DNA of 64,000 nucleotides from Rhizobium sp. Root482. Lineage in GTDB: Bacteria > Pseudomonadota > Alphaproteobacteria > Rhizobiales > Rhizobiaceae. Shown here piece by piece: positions 1 to 9,390 of this stretch. Location: positions 24,580 through 88,579 of the forward strand of contig NZ_LMFA01000006.1 of NCBI RefSeq assembly GCF_001426565.1. The letters are read 5' to 3'. The stretch's first letter is position 1. Every line of letters starts with the position of its first letter. Under the pieces are notes generated by a model that saw only the letters and a list, made by a program, of their open reading frames with translations, made no database searches and was not told where the DNA came from. A program made the translations under genes and the position numbers.

Positions 1-1058
1 AACATAGGGCGAGGGCCACGATGTCCAGTCTTAGCCTTCATCCGGCGGTGGAGCGACAGTATCCTTTCATGTTGTCGGGCGGCATGGCCCAGCGCGTGCT
101 GGTGGCCGGCGCCCTGACGACGGATGCGCGTGTCGTCATCGCCGATGAGCCCACCAAAGGCCTCGACGACGACCGAGTCGAGGAAGCCGTCTCGCGCCTT
201 CGGCAGATCCAGGAGCACGGCCGTGCCGTCTTTGCCATCACGCACGACATCCGCGTGGCGCAGGGCCTGGGCGGCCAGTTGGCGGTCATGCGCGAAGGTA
301 GGGTGTTGGAACAGGGGCCGGTTGACAGTGTGGTTTCCGCTCCACACCATGCCTATACACGCGCTTGGCTCGGGGCTGACCCTGATCGCTGGCACGCCCG
401 AAAAGCATCCGGGTCGGCTGAACCAGTGCTTGAGGCCGACAACCTCTCATATCGAATTGGCAGTCGTACGCTGTTCCATGATCTCAGCCTCGACCTTTGC
501 CAGGGATGCATCACCGCCGTGACTGGTCCAAGTGGCAGCGGCAAGACGATGCTTTGCAATGTCCTCCTCGGCCTCGCACGTCCTTCCGCCGGGACGGTAC
601 GCTGGAAAGACGGGACCGATCCGCACCTTGTCCGCAGACCGCCCCTTCGTTCGCGGTATCAGAAGCTGCATCAGGACCCAGCCTCTGCCTTCGTGCCGGG
701 CCGCGTGTTGCGGCGTCAGTTCGCAGATCTGAGGTCTGTCCTTCCGCCCGGATACATGGAACGCGACCTACCGTCGTTGATCGAACGTCTCGAACTTGAT
801 GCCGCGCTGCTCGACAGGCGACCAGATGAAGTATCGGGGGGGCAACTGCAACGGATTGCCATCGCGCGCGTCCTCCTATTTGATCCACTGTGTCTGGTTG
901 CGGATGAGCCAACATCGCGGCTAGACCCCCTGATCCAACGCGACGTGATGGCGCTGCTACGAAAACTTGTTGATGAACGAGGCATGAGCCTTGTGCTAAC
1001 CAGCCATGACCGCCGACTGATGCGTGCCGTTGCCGACGATGTAGTGCGACTTGGGTAG
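1..1058 (+). CDS. Fused two-domain ABC transporter ATPase, peptide/nickel type (5' partial)
   Basis: ATPase subunit that would power a peptide/nickel-type (Dpp/Opp/Nik) importer at the inner membrane. The frame stays open to the window edge, and the first ATPase domain lacks its Walker A, so the gene starts outside the window; the ATG at 21 is internal. Visible in domain 1 are the signature LSGGMAQRV, Walker B VVIADEPT and the H-loop ITHD. Domain 2 is complete: Walker A GPSGSGKT (about residue 168 from that ATG), signature VSGGQLQR, Walker B LVADEPTSRLD and H-loop LTSHD. Fused DppD-DppF-like ATPases of about 500 residues are known, and this fits the C-terminal two thirds. Substrate is unknown; permease and binding-protein genes would lie upstream. 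Confidence 0.8.
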   Translation, partial: HRARATMSSLSLHPAVERQYPFMLSGGMAQRVLVAGALTTDARVVIADEPTKGLDDDRVEEAVSRLRQIQEHGRAVFAITHDIRVAQGLGGQLAVMREGRVLEQGPVDSVVSAPHHAYTRAWLGADPDRWHARKASGSAEPVLEADNLSYRIGSRTLFHDLSLDLCQGCITAVTGPSGSGKTMLCNVLLGLARPSAGTVRWKDGTDPHLVRRPPLRSRYQKLHQDPASAFVPGRVLRRQFADLRSVLPPGYMERDLPSLIERLELDAALLDRRPDEVSGGQLQRIAIARVLLFDPLCLVADEPTSRLDPLIQRDVMALLRKLVDERGMSLVLTSHDRRLMRAVADDVVRLG

Positions 1059-1168
1059 GACCACATGCAATCCGCCGGCAGCTGGGATGCGACTACATCT
1101 TCCATTCGTCCTCGCAAGGGCAGGAACGAAGGGGAATGAGCGACCGGAAACGAATAGTGGAGATCAAT

Positions 1169-2053
1169 CTATCTCGCGTTGCGGACCGCCATCAGCGCCG
1201 TGACGAAGGCGCGCACGAGGCTCGCCTTCTGCATATCCGGCCGAAACAAGAGATAGCTCTTGAAATAGACTGACGGCTCGAAAGGTCGAAAGATCAGGCC
1301 GCGCTGCGCAAACCCGTCGATTGCGAGTGGATTGACGATCGCCAATCCGACCCCCTCGAGCGCGAGTGCGCAGGCTGTGATGGCAAAAGGCGTTTCGATC
1401 ACAAGGTTGGGCTTGGACCCGGCTTCGGCGCAGTGACGCTCGAACTGAAGCCGGGCCCGGTCTTCCGCCGACAAAGCGATATAGTCCACCTCATGGAAGT
1501 CCTCCGGCCGGATAACGTCTCGCTCAGCCAATGGGTGTTCCGGGGGAATGGCGCAGAGGGCCGGGAAACTCCCGAACACCTGATGTTCGACCCCCGACAA
1601 GTCGACCTCGTCGGCCGCGAGACCAAGATCGAAATCACCATCGACGATATGGTTGCGCACCGCAGCCGACGACATGATGCTGAGCGTCACGATCGCCGCC
1701 GGATAGCTCTCTCGAAATCGCTTCACCGCACGCGGCACGATCGTCGAGCCAGCAGCTGCCAGGCTTGCCACGCGGATCTGCCCCGAGCCGAAATCCCGGA
1801 TGCGCGCCGCGGACGAACGCAGCAAATCTAGGCCTTTGAAGCTGGCGTCGACGTCCCGGTAGAATGCCTGGCCTTCGGGCGTCGGGATCAATCTGCCCTT
1901 GACGCGATCGAACAGCGCAAAGCCAACAGCCTCTTCCAGTTCGCCGACCAGGCGGCTGACATTCGGCTGCGTCACGCCCATAAGTTCGGCTGCGCGCGAT
2001 ACAGTGCCGCTGATGATGACGGCACGAAATGCCTCGATCTGCCTGAAGTTCAT
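1169..2053 (-). CDS. LysR-family transcriptional regulator
   Basis: DNA-binding regulator of 294 residues, normal LysR length. The N-terminal winged helix is clear (MNFRQIEAFRAVIISGTVSRAAELMGVTQPNVSRLVGELE cut here into its key parts: the FRQIEAF start, SRAAE and TQPNVSRLV recognition helix). The rest is a periplasmic-binding-fold effector domain. It is divergent from metC and the amino-acid transporter operon, with a T-N11-A palindrome in the 103-bp gap just upstream of its start. By LysR convention it probably controls itself and that operon, perhaps sensing a sulphur amino acid or another transported amino acid; the ligand is inference. Confidence 0.9.
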   Translation of the reverse strand: MNFRQIEAFRAVIISGTVSRAAELMGVTQPNVSRLVGELEEAVGFALFDRVKGRLIPTPEGQAFYRDVDASFKGLDLLRSSAARIRDFGSGQIRVASLAAAGSTIVPRAVKRFRESYPAAIVTLSIMSSAAVRNHIVDGDFDLGLAADEVDLSGVEHQVFGSFPALCAIPPEHPLAERDVIRPEDFHEVDYIALSAEDRARLQFERHCAEAGSKPNLVIETPFAITACALALEGVGLAIVNPLAIDGFAQRGLIFRPFEPSVYFKSYLLFRPDMQKASLVRAFVTALMAVRNAR

Positions 2054-2061
2054 TCATCACC

Positions 2062-2080
2062 TATACGTTTTGCGCATAGA
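2062..2080. promoter_or_regulatory. LysR-type operator (T-N11-A palindrome)
   Basis: CTATACG-N5-CGCATAG, arms matching at 6 of 7 bases, with a T-N11-A core (T2065 to A2077). It lies 9 bp upstream of the lysR start codon and 77 bp upstream of metC, the usual place for an LTTR autoregulatory and activation site. Confidence 0.55.
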
Positions 2081-2156
2081 CTTAGACGCTCCGGTCAATT
2101 GTTTGTCTACTCTGCTGCCGCTTAAACTGACGAAAATTATCCAATGAGGACAGTCC

Positions 2157-3338
2157 ATGCGTGACAAGACGCTCTGCGTAAAGCGGCCCGACGTTTCCCA
2201 TGAAGGTTTTGCAAGCCTTGCAATACCGACCTATCGGGCATCGACCATCGTGTTCGATAGCGCCGAAGCCTATGCCAACCGCTCCAAGCGCGGCCCCGAC
2301 GGTTATACCTATGGCCTCCACGGGACACCGACCTCCCGCACGCTCGAGGCGTCAATCACCGCTCTGGAACAGGGCCTTCGAACTGTCCTCGTTCCGTCAG
2401 GTCAAGCCGCGATCACTGTGGTGTTCCTCTCGGTGCTGCTGCCCGGCGACACAGTTCTCATCCCCGATAGCGCCTATCCGCCGGTAGTGGGCTTCTGCGA
2501 AAACTACCTGAAGCCGCGCGGCATCTCCCACCGTATTTACGATCCCATGATCGGCTCGGGCATCGCCAGCCTCATCGACGACACCGTCAAGCTCATCTGG
2601 ACGGAATCGCCTGGGTCCACGACGATGGAAATCCAGGACATTCCCGCCATCGTCGCAGCCGCGAAATCCCGCGGCGTCCTGACCGGCTGCGACAACACCT
2701 GGGCGACGCCGCTTTACTTCAAGCCGCTCGCCCAGGACATGGACTTCTCGTCGATGGCCTTGACGAAATATGTCGGCGGCCATTCCGACCTTCTCATGGG
2801 ATCGATCGCAGTCAAAGACATCGCGCTCCACAAGAAGCTGAAGGACACCATGAGGATGATCGGCATGGGGGTCTCGCCTGATGACTGTGCGTTGGCACTT
2901 CGCGGCATGGAGACCATGGGCGTTCGGCTTGCCCATTGCGGCCGGGTTGCCTTGGATTTCGCCAGGAAAATTGCCGACCGAGTTCCGTCGGAACTGGTGC
3001 TGCATCCCGCGCTTCCCGGGACGGCCGGCCATGAATTCTTCCAGCGGGACTTTGCCGGCGCCAGCGGCGTGTTCAGCCTTGTCATTCCCCCTCACGCCGA
3101 GGCTGCCCTCCCCGACCTCTTGACCGCAGCGCAGACCTTCTCGATCGGCGCCTCCTGGGGCGGGACCCACAGCCTTCTTGCGCCGATGACCATCACGCGC
3201 GCGACTGACCCTCATGCCCATGCCGGCACGATCCTAAGGATCAACGTCGGCCTGGAGGATGAAGTCGACCTCTGGGCAGACCTCGAGCCGATCGTCGAAG
3301 CGATCGCGACAGCGCCAGCCGTGGCGAAGACTGCCTGA
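2157..3338 (+). CDS. metC: Cystathionine beta-lyase (PLP-dependent, Cys/Met metabolism family)
   Basis: Cytosolic PLP enzyme of 393 residues that cleaves cystathionine to homocysteine, pyruvate and ammonia; such enzymes often act broadly on C-S bonds. Visible are the cofactor-loop region PSGQAAI (about residue 80), the aspartate of TGCDNTWATP (about 179) that contacts the pyridine nitrogen, and the Schiff-base lysine K204 in ALTKYVGGHSD. A GAGGA ribosome site sits 6 bp before the ATG. The amino-acid transporter genes begin 40 bp downstream, so one transcript may import and degrade the same sulphur amino acid. Other members of the family (methionine gamma-lyase-like) cannot be fully excluded. 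Confidence 0.85.
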   Translation: MRDKTLCVKRPDVSHEGFASLAIPTYRASTIVFDSAEAYANRSKRGPDGYTYGLHGTPTSRTLEASITALEQGLRTVLVPSGQAAITVVFLSVLLPGDTVLIPDSAYPPVVGFCENYLKPRGISHRIYDPMIGSGIASLIDDTVKLIWTESPGSTTMEIQDIPAIVAAAKSRGVLTGCDNTWATPLYFKPLAQDMDFSSMALTKYVGGHSDLLMGSIAVKDIALHKKLKDTMRMIGMGVSPDDCALALRGMETMGVRLAHCGRVALDFARKIADRVPSELVLHPALPGTAGHEFFQRDFAGASGVFSLVIPPHAEAALPDLLTAAQTFSIGASWGGTHSLLAPMTITRATDPHAHAGTILRINVGLEDEVDLWADLEPIVEAIATAPAVAKTA

Positions 3339-3378
3339 GCACATCACGAACCAAATAAAACACAAAGGGAACGAAAAC

Positions 3379-4395
3379 ATGAAAAACTGGAAACTCGCCA
3401 CTGCCGCGCTGGCCGCCGCACTGTCTGCCACGGCGGCCCATGCAGGACCGACACTCGACAAGGTGAAGGAGAGAGGTCGCATCGTCTGCGGCGCAAGTCA
3501 GGGAACCGTCGGCTTTGGATCGCCCGACGATAAGGGCTATTGGACCGGCCTCGATGTCGAGACCTGCCGCGCTGTGGCGGTCGCCATCTTCGGTGACAAG
3601 GACAAGGTCGAGTTCGTCCCCCTGAGCGGACAGCAGCGCATTCCGGCGCTCCAAACCGGCGAAATCGACATCCTGCCCCGCACCCTTACATGGACGCTGC
3701 AGCGTGACGCGAACGGCATCAACTTCACCACGCCGACCTATTATGAGTTCACAGGCTTTATGGTCGCAAAGTCATCCGGCGTGACCAAAGTGGAAGAGAT
3801 GACGGGGGCGTCCGTCTGCGTTCAGACGGGCTCCACCACCGAGGTCGTCGTCAACGATGTGTCCACCAAGCTGAACCTGCAGCTCAATCCGGTCGTGTTC
3901 GACAATGTCGCTGCCACCCGACAGGCCTTCTTCTCCGGCCGCTGCGATGCCCTCATCACCGATGCGGCCGCCCTTGCTTCCGTTCGCGCCACGCAATCGG
4001 ACAAGCCCGACGACTACGTCATTTTCCCGGCGACCAAGTACATGGACGCCCTGACACCGGCCGTACGCCATGGCGACGACAACTGGATGGATATCGTCAA
4101 CTGGTCGATCCAGGCGCTGCTCAATGCCGAACTCTACGGCATCACCCAGGCAAATATCGATGAGCTGATGACCTCCGACGACCCACGGGTGAAGCGCTTC
4201 CTCGGCATCGAACCCGGCAACGGCAAGGCGCTCGGGCTCGATGACAAATTCGCCTACAATATCGTCAAGCAGCTCGGCAACTATGGCGAGATGTTTGATC
4301 GCAACCTCGGTGCCGGCAGTTCGCTGAAGATCGAACGCGGCCCCAACAGGCTGTTTTCCGATGGCGGACTGATGTTCCCGATGGCCTTCCAATAA
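3379..4395 (+). CDS. aapJ: Amino-acid ABC transporter substrate-binding protein (AapJ/BztA-like)
   Basis: Periplasmic solute-binding protein, 338 residues, family 3. It starts with a classical signal peptide (MKNWKLATAALAAALSATAAHA, cleavage after AHA at about 22). The ATG at 3379 is chosen because it opens the signal peptide and follows AAAGGGA; the reading frame is open further upstream but that stretch does not look coding. Features such as LGLDVETCRAVA-like and the PRTLTWTLQRD segment match the general L-amino-acid binding proteins AapJ/BztA. It is the first of four transporter genes in order J-Q-M-P. Named by family resemblance; true specificity is unknown. Confidence 0.85.
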   Translation: MKNWKLATAALAAALSATAAHAGPTLDKVKERGRIVCGASQGTVGFGSPDDKGYWTGLDVETCRAVAVAIFGDKDKVEFVPLSGQQRIPALQTGEIDILPRTLTWTLQRDANGINFTTPTYYEFTGFMVAKSSGVTKVEEMTGASVCVQTGSTTEVVVNDVSTKLNLQLNPVVFDNVAATRQAFFSGRCDALITDAAALASVRATQSDKPDDYVIFPATKYMDALTPAVRHGDDNWMDIVNWSIQALLNAELYGITQANIDELMTSDDPRVKRFLGIEPGNGKALGLDDKFAYNIVKQLGNYGEMFDRNLGAGSSLKIERGPNRLFSDGGLMFPMAFQ

Positions 4396-4413
4396 ATAGG
4401 TCGGGAGCCGATC

Positions 4414-5565
4414 ATGATCTCCGCTGTTCTTGACAACAGACGGTTCAGAAGTTGGGGTGGGCAGATCCTTCTGCTGGGCGGCTTTGCCGCCCTCCTCCTC
4501 TGGCTTGTGATGAACACCGTCACGAACCTCGATGCCCGCGGGATCAGGGTGGGCTTCGACTTCCTGTGGCGCCAGGCCAATTTCCCGATTTCCGAAAGCG
4601 TCCTGCCCTACAATCCATCCGACAGTTTCCTCTGGGCATATGTCACGGGCGTCGGCAACACGCTGGCGATATCTGTCCTCGCGATCTTTCTGTCGACCGC
4701 GCTCGGCTTGCTCGTCGGACTGGCGCGGCGGTCGAAGCACCCGCTGAGTTCAGGCGTCGCCGGCGTATTCGTCACGACCATGCGCAACATGCCGCTGATC
4801 GTCCACCTGCTGTTCTGGTACGCGGTTGCAACCACCGCGCTGCCGGCGCCGCGCGAGGCCTACAATCCCCTGCCCGGCGTATTCCTGTCGCTGAGGGGTT
4901 TCTACATTCCCGCAGTGGAACTGGACGTCACCTCCTGGGTCATGGTCGGCCTCGTCATCGCCGTGACATGGGGCGTCTGGCGCCTGCGCCACCACCTGAT
5001 GGGAACCGGCCGATGGCATGACCGCCATCCCGTCCTGGCGCTTTCGGGGCTGACGGCCACCGTTGCCCTCGGTGCGGTGCTACTTCTCCAGCCAAGTGCC
5101 GTGGTCAGCTCTCCCGAAATGCGGGGGTTCAACTTCACAGGCGGGCTGCGTCTTTCGCCGGAGTTTGCCGCCCTCATGCTGGGCCTGGTCATCTACACAT
5201 CCGCCTTCATCGGGGAGATCATCCGCGGTGGCATCGACGCCGTCTCGATCGGGCAGTGGGAGGCCGGACGCGCGATCGGGCTGTCGGAACGCCACACGCT
5301 GACCAAGATCATCATCCCGCAGGCACTGCGGATAATCATCCCCCCGATGACATCGCAGTATTTGTCGACCGTCAAAAACACCACGCTTGCGCTCGCCGTT
5401 GGCTACCCGGAGCTCGGGCTCGTCGTCGGCACGGTCATTAACCAGACTGGCCAGGCCATCGAGAGCATTGGACTGCTGCTCGGCATCTTTTTGACCATCA
5501 GCATTGCCGTTTCGCTGTTCATGAACTGGTACAATGCGCATGTCGCATTGGTGGAGGCACGATGA
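4414..5565 (+). CDS. aapQ: Amino-acid ABC transporter permease (AapQ/BztB-like)
   Basis: Inner-membrane permease of 383 residues, long like AapQ and unlike the 220-residue HisM type. It has multiple hydrophobic segments, a periplasmic insert in the middle, and the cytoplasmic EAA loop (GQWEAGRAIGLSERHTLTKII) near the C terminus that docks to the ATPase. It starts 18 bp after aapJ and its last four bases (ATGA) overlap aapM, so the two permeases are translationally coupled and form a heterodimer. Confidence 0.88.
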   Translation: MISAVLDNRRFRSWGGQILLLGGFAALLLWLVMNTVTNLDARGIRVGFDFLWRQANFPISESVLPYNPSDSFLWAYVTGVGNTLAISVLAIFLSTALGLLVGLARRSKHPLSSGVAGVFVTTMRNMPLIVHLLFWYAVATTALPAPREAYNPLPGVFLSLRGFYIPAVELDVTSWVMVGLVIAVTWGVWRLRHHLMGTGRWHDRHPVLALSGLTATVALGAVLLLQPSAVVSSPEMRGFNFTGGLRLSPEFAALMLGLVIYTSAFIGEIIRGGIDAVSIGQWEAGRAIGLSERHTLTKIIIPQALRIIIPPMTSQYLSTVKNTTLALAVGYPELGLVVGTVINQTGQAIESIGLLLGIFLTISIAVSLFMNWYNAHVALVEAR

Positions 5566-6659
5566 CCGTATTCGATGTCGCCCCGACGGTTGCCCACATC
5601 GAGCCGTCCGCTCCGCCGAAGCCACCGCACAAGCCCCTCCTGCAGCTCTTCTTCGGCGATCTGATAGCTTCGGTTCTGACCGTCTCCACCGGCTTCCTGC
5701 TGATCCTGATGATCCCGGCGCTGAATTGGGCCGTCCTGGATGCGGTATGGGCCACCGACGACCCGTCCACCTGCCGCGACGGCGGTGCCTGCTGGGCCTT
5801 CATCGCGGCAAAATTCCGCTTTATCATCTTCGGTGTCTATCCACCGGACGAGCAATGGCGACCACTTCTGGTCATGGGCCTGATCCTTGCAATGATCCTC
5901 GCCTCTCTCTCCCCAAGGCTCTGGGGCCAGAGACTGATTGCCGCCTGGATCGCTTGCGTTGCCGCCATGCTCACCCTGATGTGGGGCGGCGTCCTCGGGA
6001 TGGCGCCGGTGCCGACGTCAAGCTGGGGAGGGCTGCCGGTGACGCTACTGCTCGCCTTGCTGTCACTGGGCCTCGGCTTTCCTTTTGCCGTCTTCCTTGC
6101 ACTCGGAAGACGCTCGTCGCTGCCGATCCCACGCATGCTGTCACTGATGACGATCGAACTGGTCCGCGGCCTGCCGCTGGTGGGGCTGCTGTTCGTGGCC
6201 TCCATCCTGCTGCCGCTGCTTCTGCCGGCCGGCTGGTCAATCGACAAGCTCGGCCGCACCCTGGCGGCGCTGACTGTCTTTGCCGCCGCCTATCTTGCCG
6301 AAGTGATCCGCGGCGGTCTGCAGGGTGTTCCAGCCGGCCAGATCGAAGCCGCCAAGGCCCTGGGCATCCCCGGCTGGAAGGCGGTATGGCACATCGTCCT
6401 CCCGCAGGCGCTCCAGAAGGTCATTCCTCCTTTGACCAACACGGCGATCGTGATGGTCAAGAACACCAGCCTCGTCTTGATCGTCGGCGTCTTCGACATG
6501 CTGAGCGCTGCCCGCGTAGCGGCCACCGACCCAGTGTGGTCAGCTCCCTATGTGGAGAGCTATGTCTTCGTCGCCTTGATCTATTTCCTGATCTGCTTCG
6601 GCATATCGAACTACAGCCGCTGGCTTGAAATCCGCGTGCAATCCCGGAGCTACCGATGA
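5562..6659 (+). CDS. aapM: Amino-acid ABC transporter permease (AapM/BztC-like)
   Basis: Second permease, 365 residues. A cytoplasmic N terminus rich in proline is followed by about eight hydrophobic segments and the EAA loop GQIEAAKALGIPGWKAVWHIV, which couples to the ATPase. ATGA overlaps link it to aapQ before and aapP after. The pair aapQ-aapM of this size is characteristic of the Aap/Bzt general amino-acid transporters of Rhizobiales and Rhodobacterales. Confidence 0.88.
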   Translation: MTVFDVAPTVAHIEPSAPPKPPHKPLLQLFFGDLIASVLTVSTGFLLILMIPALNWAVLDAVWATDDPSTCRDGGACWAFIAAKFRFIIFGVYPPDEQWRPLLVMGLILAMILASLSPRLWGQRLIAAWIACVAAMLTLMWGGVLGMAPVPTSSWGGLPVTLLLALLSLGLGFPFAVFLALGRRSSLPIPRMLSLMTIELVRGLPLVGLLFVASILLPLLLPAGWSIDKLGRTLAALTVFAAAYLAEVIRGGLQGVPAGQIEAAKALGIPGWKAVWHIVLPQALQKVIPPLTNTAIVMVKNTSLVLIVGVFDMLSAARVAATDPVWSAPYVESYVFVALIYFLICFGISNYSRWLEIRVQSRSYR

Positions 6660-7402
6660 CCGTGAATAACCTGAACGCTATCGAAGTGGCCGCCCTAGAC
6701 AAATGGTATGGTAGCTTCCACGTCCTGAAGAGCATCGACCTCAACGTCGCGACTGGAGAGCGCATCGTCGTCTGCGGTCCCTCCGGGTCTGGGAAATCAA
6801 CCCTTATCCGCTGCATCAATCGGCTGGAGGAGCACCAGCGGGGCAATATTTCCGTCAATGGCATCCCGCTCGGCGACAGCGTCAAGAACCTCGACGCGAT
6901 CCGGCGTGAGGTGGGCATGGTGTTCCAGCACTTCAACCTCTTCCCGCACCTGACCGTGAAGGAAAACTGTGCCCTGCCGCAGATCCTGGCGCGCGGCAAG
7001 CGGCGGCGGGACGCCGAGGAGATGGCCATGCATTTCCTCGGGAAAGTGCGCATCCCGGAACAGGCCGACAAGTATCCCGGCCAGCTTTCCGGAGGGCAGC
7101 AACAGCGCGTGGCGATCGCCAGGGCCCTTTGCATGACGCCGAAGATCATGCTCTTCGATGAACCCACCTCGGCGCTCGATCCGGAGATGGTGAAAGAGGT
7201 TCTCGACACCATGGTGACGCTCGCCGAAGAGGGCATGACGATGATCGTCGTCACCCATGAGATGGGCTTTGCCCGCCGCGTCGCCGATCGCGTCGTCTTC
7301 ATGGAGGCGGGTCAGGTCATCGAGATCAACGAGCCGGCGGCATTCTTCGATGCTCCCGAGCAGGAGAGCACCAGACGCTTTTTGGCGAACATCATGCACT
7401 AG
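6656..7402 (+). CDS. aapP: Amino-acid ABC transporter ATP-binding protein (AapP/BztD-like)
   Basis: Cytoplasmic ATPase of 248 residues that energises the AapQM channel. Walker A GPSGSGKST (about residue 42), Q-loop VFQHFNLFPH, signature LSGGQQQRVAIARAL, Walker B IMLFDEPTSALDPE and H-loop VVTHEMGFA are all intact. It begins inside the aapM stop (ATGA). No strong terminator is visible in the 276 bp that follow, which hold no recognisable gene. Confidence 0.92.
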   Translation: MTVNNLNAIEVAALDKWYGSFHVLKSIDLNVATGERIVVCGPSGSGKSTLIRCINRLEEHQRGNISVNGIPLGDSVKNLDAIRREVGMVFQHFNLFPHLTVKENCALPQILARGKRRRDAEEMAMHFLGKVRIPEQADKYPGQLSGGQQQRVAIARALCMTPKIMLFDEPTSALDPEMVKEVLDTMVTLAEEGMTMIVVTHEMGFARRVADRVVFMEAGQVIEINEPAAFFDAPEQESTRRFLANIMH

Positions 7403-7678
7403 CGGTATCACCGCCAACGTACTGATCGATCCGAGGCTCCAGACGCCAAAAAGCTCGATCGACGGCCTTAAACGGATAGTAACGCGCGACCTGTCTTTCA
7501 CGCACCGTATCTGCACCAAATTTAATAGCTCGGGCAGTTACTTCTGCTTCCGTAATGCCGGGTATGGCCCGGATTCAGACTGTCCGATGTGGGGGCAACG
7601 ACAAGAACGTCTGGACATCTTGCAATGTGTTCCGAGTCTTGCCCGAAGCGGACAGGACTCTCCAGGAAGCACGATCGC

Positions 7679-8344
7679 TCACGCATATGCCACCCATCCC
7701 CGAAAACTGATTGCATGATAGAATTGCGTTGTGCCTGTGAAGCCAGCTTCTTGCAAATATCCGAGCTCTTCTTCCGGCGACCTGATGAAGGTGCTTTCTC
7801 TCATGCCAGTCTTGGCTGCGTCACGTCTGTCTGCATCCATTTGTGCAGGTGCGCCGAATTCGACGTGCCTGTCGATCCAGGAAGAATAAGCGGGCTCGCT
7901 GAGTGGGAAGCTGACATGAGCCAGAACAAGCGGCGATCGGGGTCTTAGACGCTGGCGAATGCCACGAAGCGTGACCTTCCTATCCTCCAGCGAAATATGG
8001 TGGAATACAAGCAGACAAACGGCACCATCGAACGGCCCGTCCGGCGCCACCGAGATGTCGCCGGTATGCAGGGTGATACGCTCCGCAAGGCTTCCGATCG
8101 TTTCTCGTGCCAACGCGAGCATGTCTGGTGATGGATCGACACCGTCAAAGCTCCAGCCTGCCTGCTGTTCCGCCAATGCCTTCAGTTCAAGACCGCCGCC
8201 CGCGCCGACCACCAGCACGCGCCCATCTGTGGGCACGTGTTCGGCCAAAAGCAGTCCCGTCATTCGGTGAAGCCCATCGAGCCCCGGAACGTTGCGTAGA
8301 GCGCCTGCAATATAGCCCATCTGTCGACCATCGAACTTATTCAT
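7679..8344 (-). CDS. Class I SAM-dependent methyltransferase
   Basis: Cytosolic methyltransferase-fold protein, 221 residues. Motif I is VLVVGAGGGLEL (about residue 43), followed by the acidic FDGVDPSPDMLALAR (motif II) and the PFDGAVCLLVFHHI strand. The substrate cannot be told. Its start overlaps the end of the upstream flavoprotein gene by 8 bp, so the two are co-transcribed and probably regulated together by the Rrf2 gene beyond. Confidence 0.8.
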   Translation of the reverse strand: MNKFDGRQMGYIAGALRNVPGLDGLHRMTGLLLAEHVPTDGRVLVVGAGGGLELKALAEQQAGWSFDGVDPSPDMLALARETIGSLAERITLHTGDISVAPDGPFDGAVCLLVFHHISLEDRKVTLRGIRQRLRPRSPLVLAHVSFPLSEPAYSSWIDRHVEFGAPAQMDADRRDAAKTGMRESTFIRSPEEELGYLQEAGFTGTTQFYHAISFRGWVAYA

Positions 8345-9260
8345 GATGGATGGTCCCGAACATCAATGACCTGTGCGCACCCACGCCCGCCAGGCTTCCG
8401 TCGCCGACCGCGAGTGCAACAGAGGCCATGGGCCGCGCGGCGTCCCCGCAGGCGAAGACGCCGGGCAGGCTGGTCTCCTTCATGGCATCAGTCTTGATGG
8501 TGGCGCCGAGGGGACCTTGTTCCATGTCGAGGCCGAGCTGCTGCACGATCAAGGTGGAGACCTCGAAGGGAGCAAGCGCGAACAAGCCGGAGAAAGACAC
8601 GGTCCTTCCATCGACAAGCTGCACATCAGCGTGATCGGAAAGGGCCTTCACCGGGGAGCGCTCGACAACGACGCCACGCGCTGCGAGGGATTGAAGCTGT
8701 TCTGTATCCGGCTCGAATGCCTGGTTGAGAAGCAGGGTTGTCGGTCCCCAATCGGGAAGCATCAGCGCATGGTGCATCGAGAGCGCCGAGCCGGCGATGA
8801 CGCCGACCTTGCCCTGGTTGAGTTCGTAGCCGTGGCAGTAGGGGCAGTGGAACACGCTTTTGCCCCAACGTTCCTTCAACCCCTCGATGTCAGGAAGGAT
8901 GTCGCGTACGCCCAGCGCCAGGATCAGCCGGCGAGAATGGTAACGGACACCTCTAACCCCGACGACAAATGAAGTCTCTCCTGAATCCACCTCTATGTTT
9001 CGCCGTGCGGTATCTGCACGACCCGAAACCCATTCCATAGTCTTGTATTCCATCACCTGAGAACGGGCTTCTGCTGCAATTTCAGCCGGATCGGCATGGT
9101 CCTGAGTAATGAAGCCGTGCGAGTGGGATGCGAAGCGATTGCGCCTGAGGCCTTCATCGATAATCAGAACCTTTTGACGAGCTCGGCCGAGTTGAAGCGC
9201 GGCCGAAAGCCCGGCGTAGCTCCCTCCGATGATGATGACGTCGTAGTTCGTGTCGCTCAT
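8337..9260 (-). CDS. Thioredoxin-reductase-like NAD(P)/FAD oxidoreductase
   Basis: Flavoprotein disulphide-reductase-like protein of 307 residues. The ATG at 9260 is chosen because it directly precedes the FAD Rossmann motif (YDVIIIGGSYAGLSAALQLG); upstream in-frame residues lack family character. A CPYCHGYE motif at about residue 136 matches the redox-active CxxC of the thioredoxin reductase family, and ACGDAARP near the C terminus binds the FAD. The gene pair with the methyltransferase is divergent from an Rrf2 regulator, a common arrangement for redox-sensing units. Physiological partner unknown. Confidence 0.85.
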   Translation of the reverse strand: MSDTNYDVIIIGGSYAGLSAALQLGRARQKVLIIDEGLRRNRFASHSHGFITQDHADPAEIAAEARSQVMEYKTMEWVSGRADTARRNIEVDSGETSFVVGVRGVRYHSRRLILALGVRDILPDIEGLKERWGKSVFHCPYCHGYELNQGKVGVIAGSALSMHHALMLPDWGPTTLLLNQAFEPDTEQLQSLAARGVVVERSPVKALSDHADVQLVDGRTVSFSGLFALAPFEVSTLIVQQLGLDMEQGPLGATIKTDAMKETSLPGVFACGDAARPMASVALAVGDGSLAGVGAHRSLMFGTIHHE

Positions 9261-9390
9261 GAACGTTCTCCTAGATCTCGCAACACCATAAGTGTCGTGA
9301 AATAGTGAGTCAAGCTTCATGGCACTTCGATTGTATCATGATGGACGATCGTGCTAGTGTTGTTCGGGAAAGCACGAGAGGAAACAAAGG

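Noticed and set aside
8373..8972. Plus-strand frame opposite the flavoprotein gene
   Set aside because: Shadow of the thioredoxin-reductase-like gene, whose FAD and CxxC motifs are clear.
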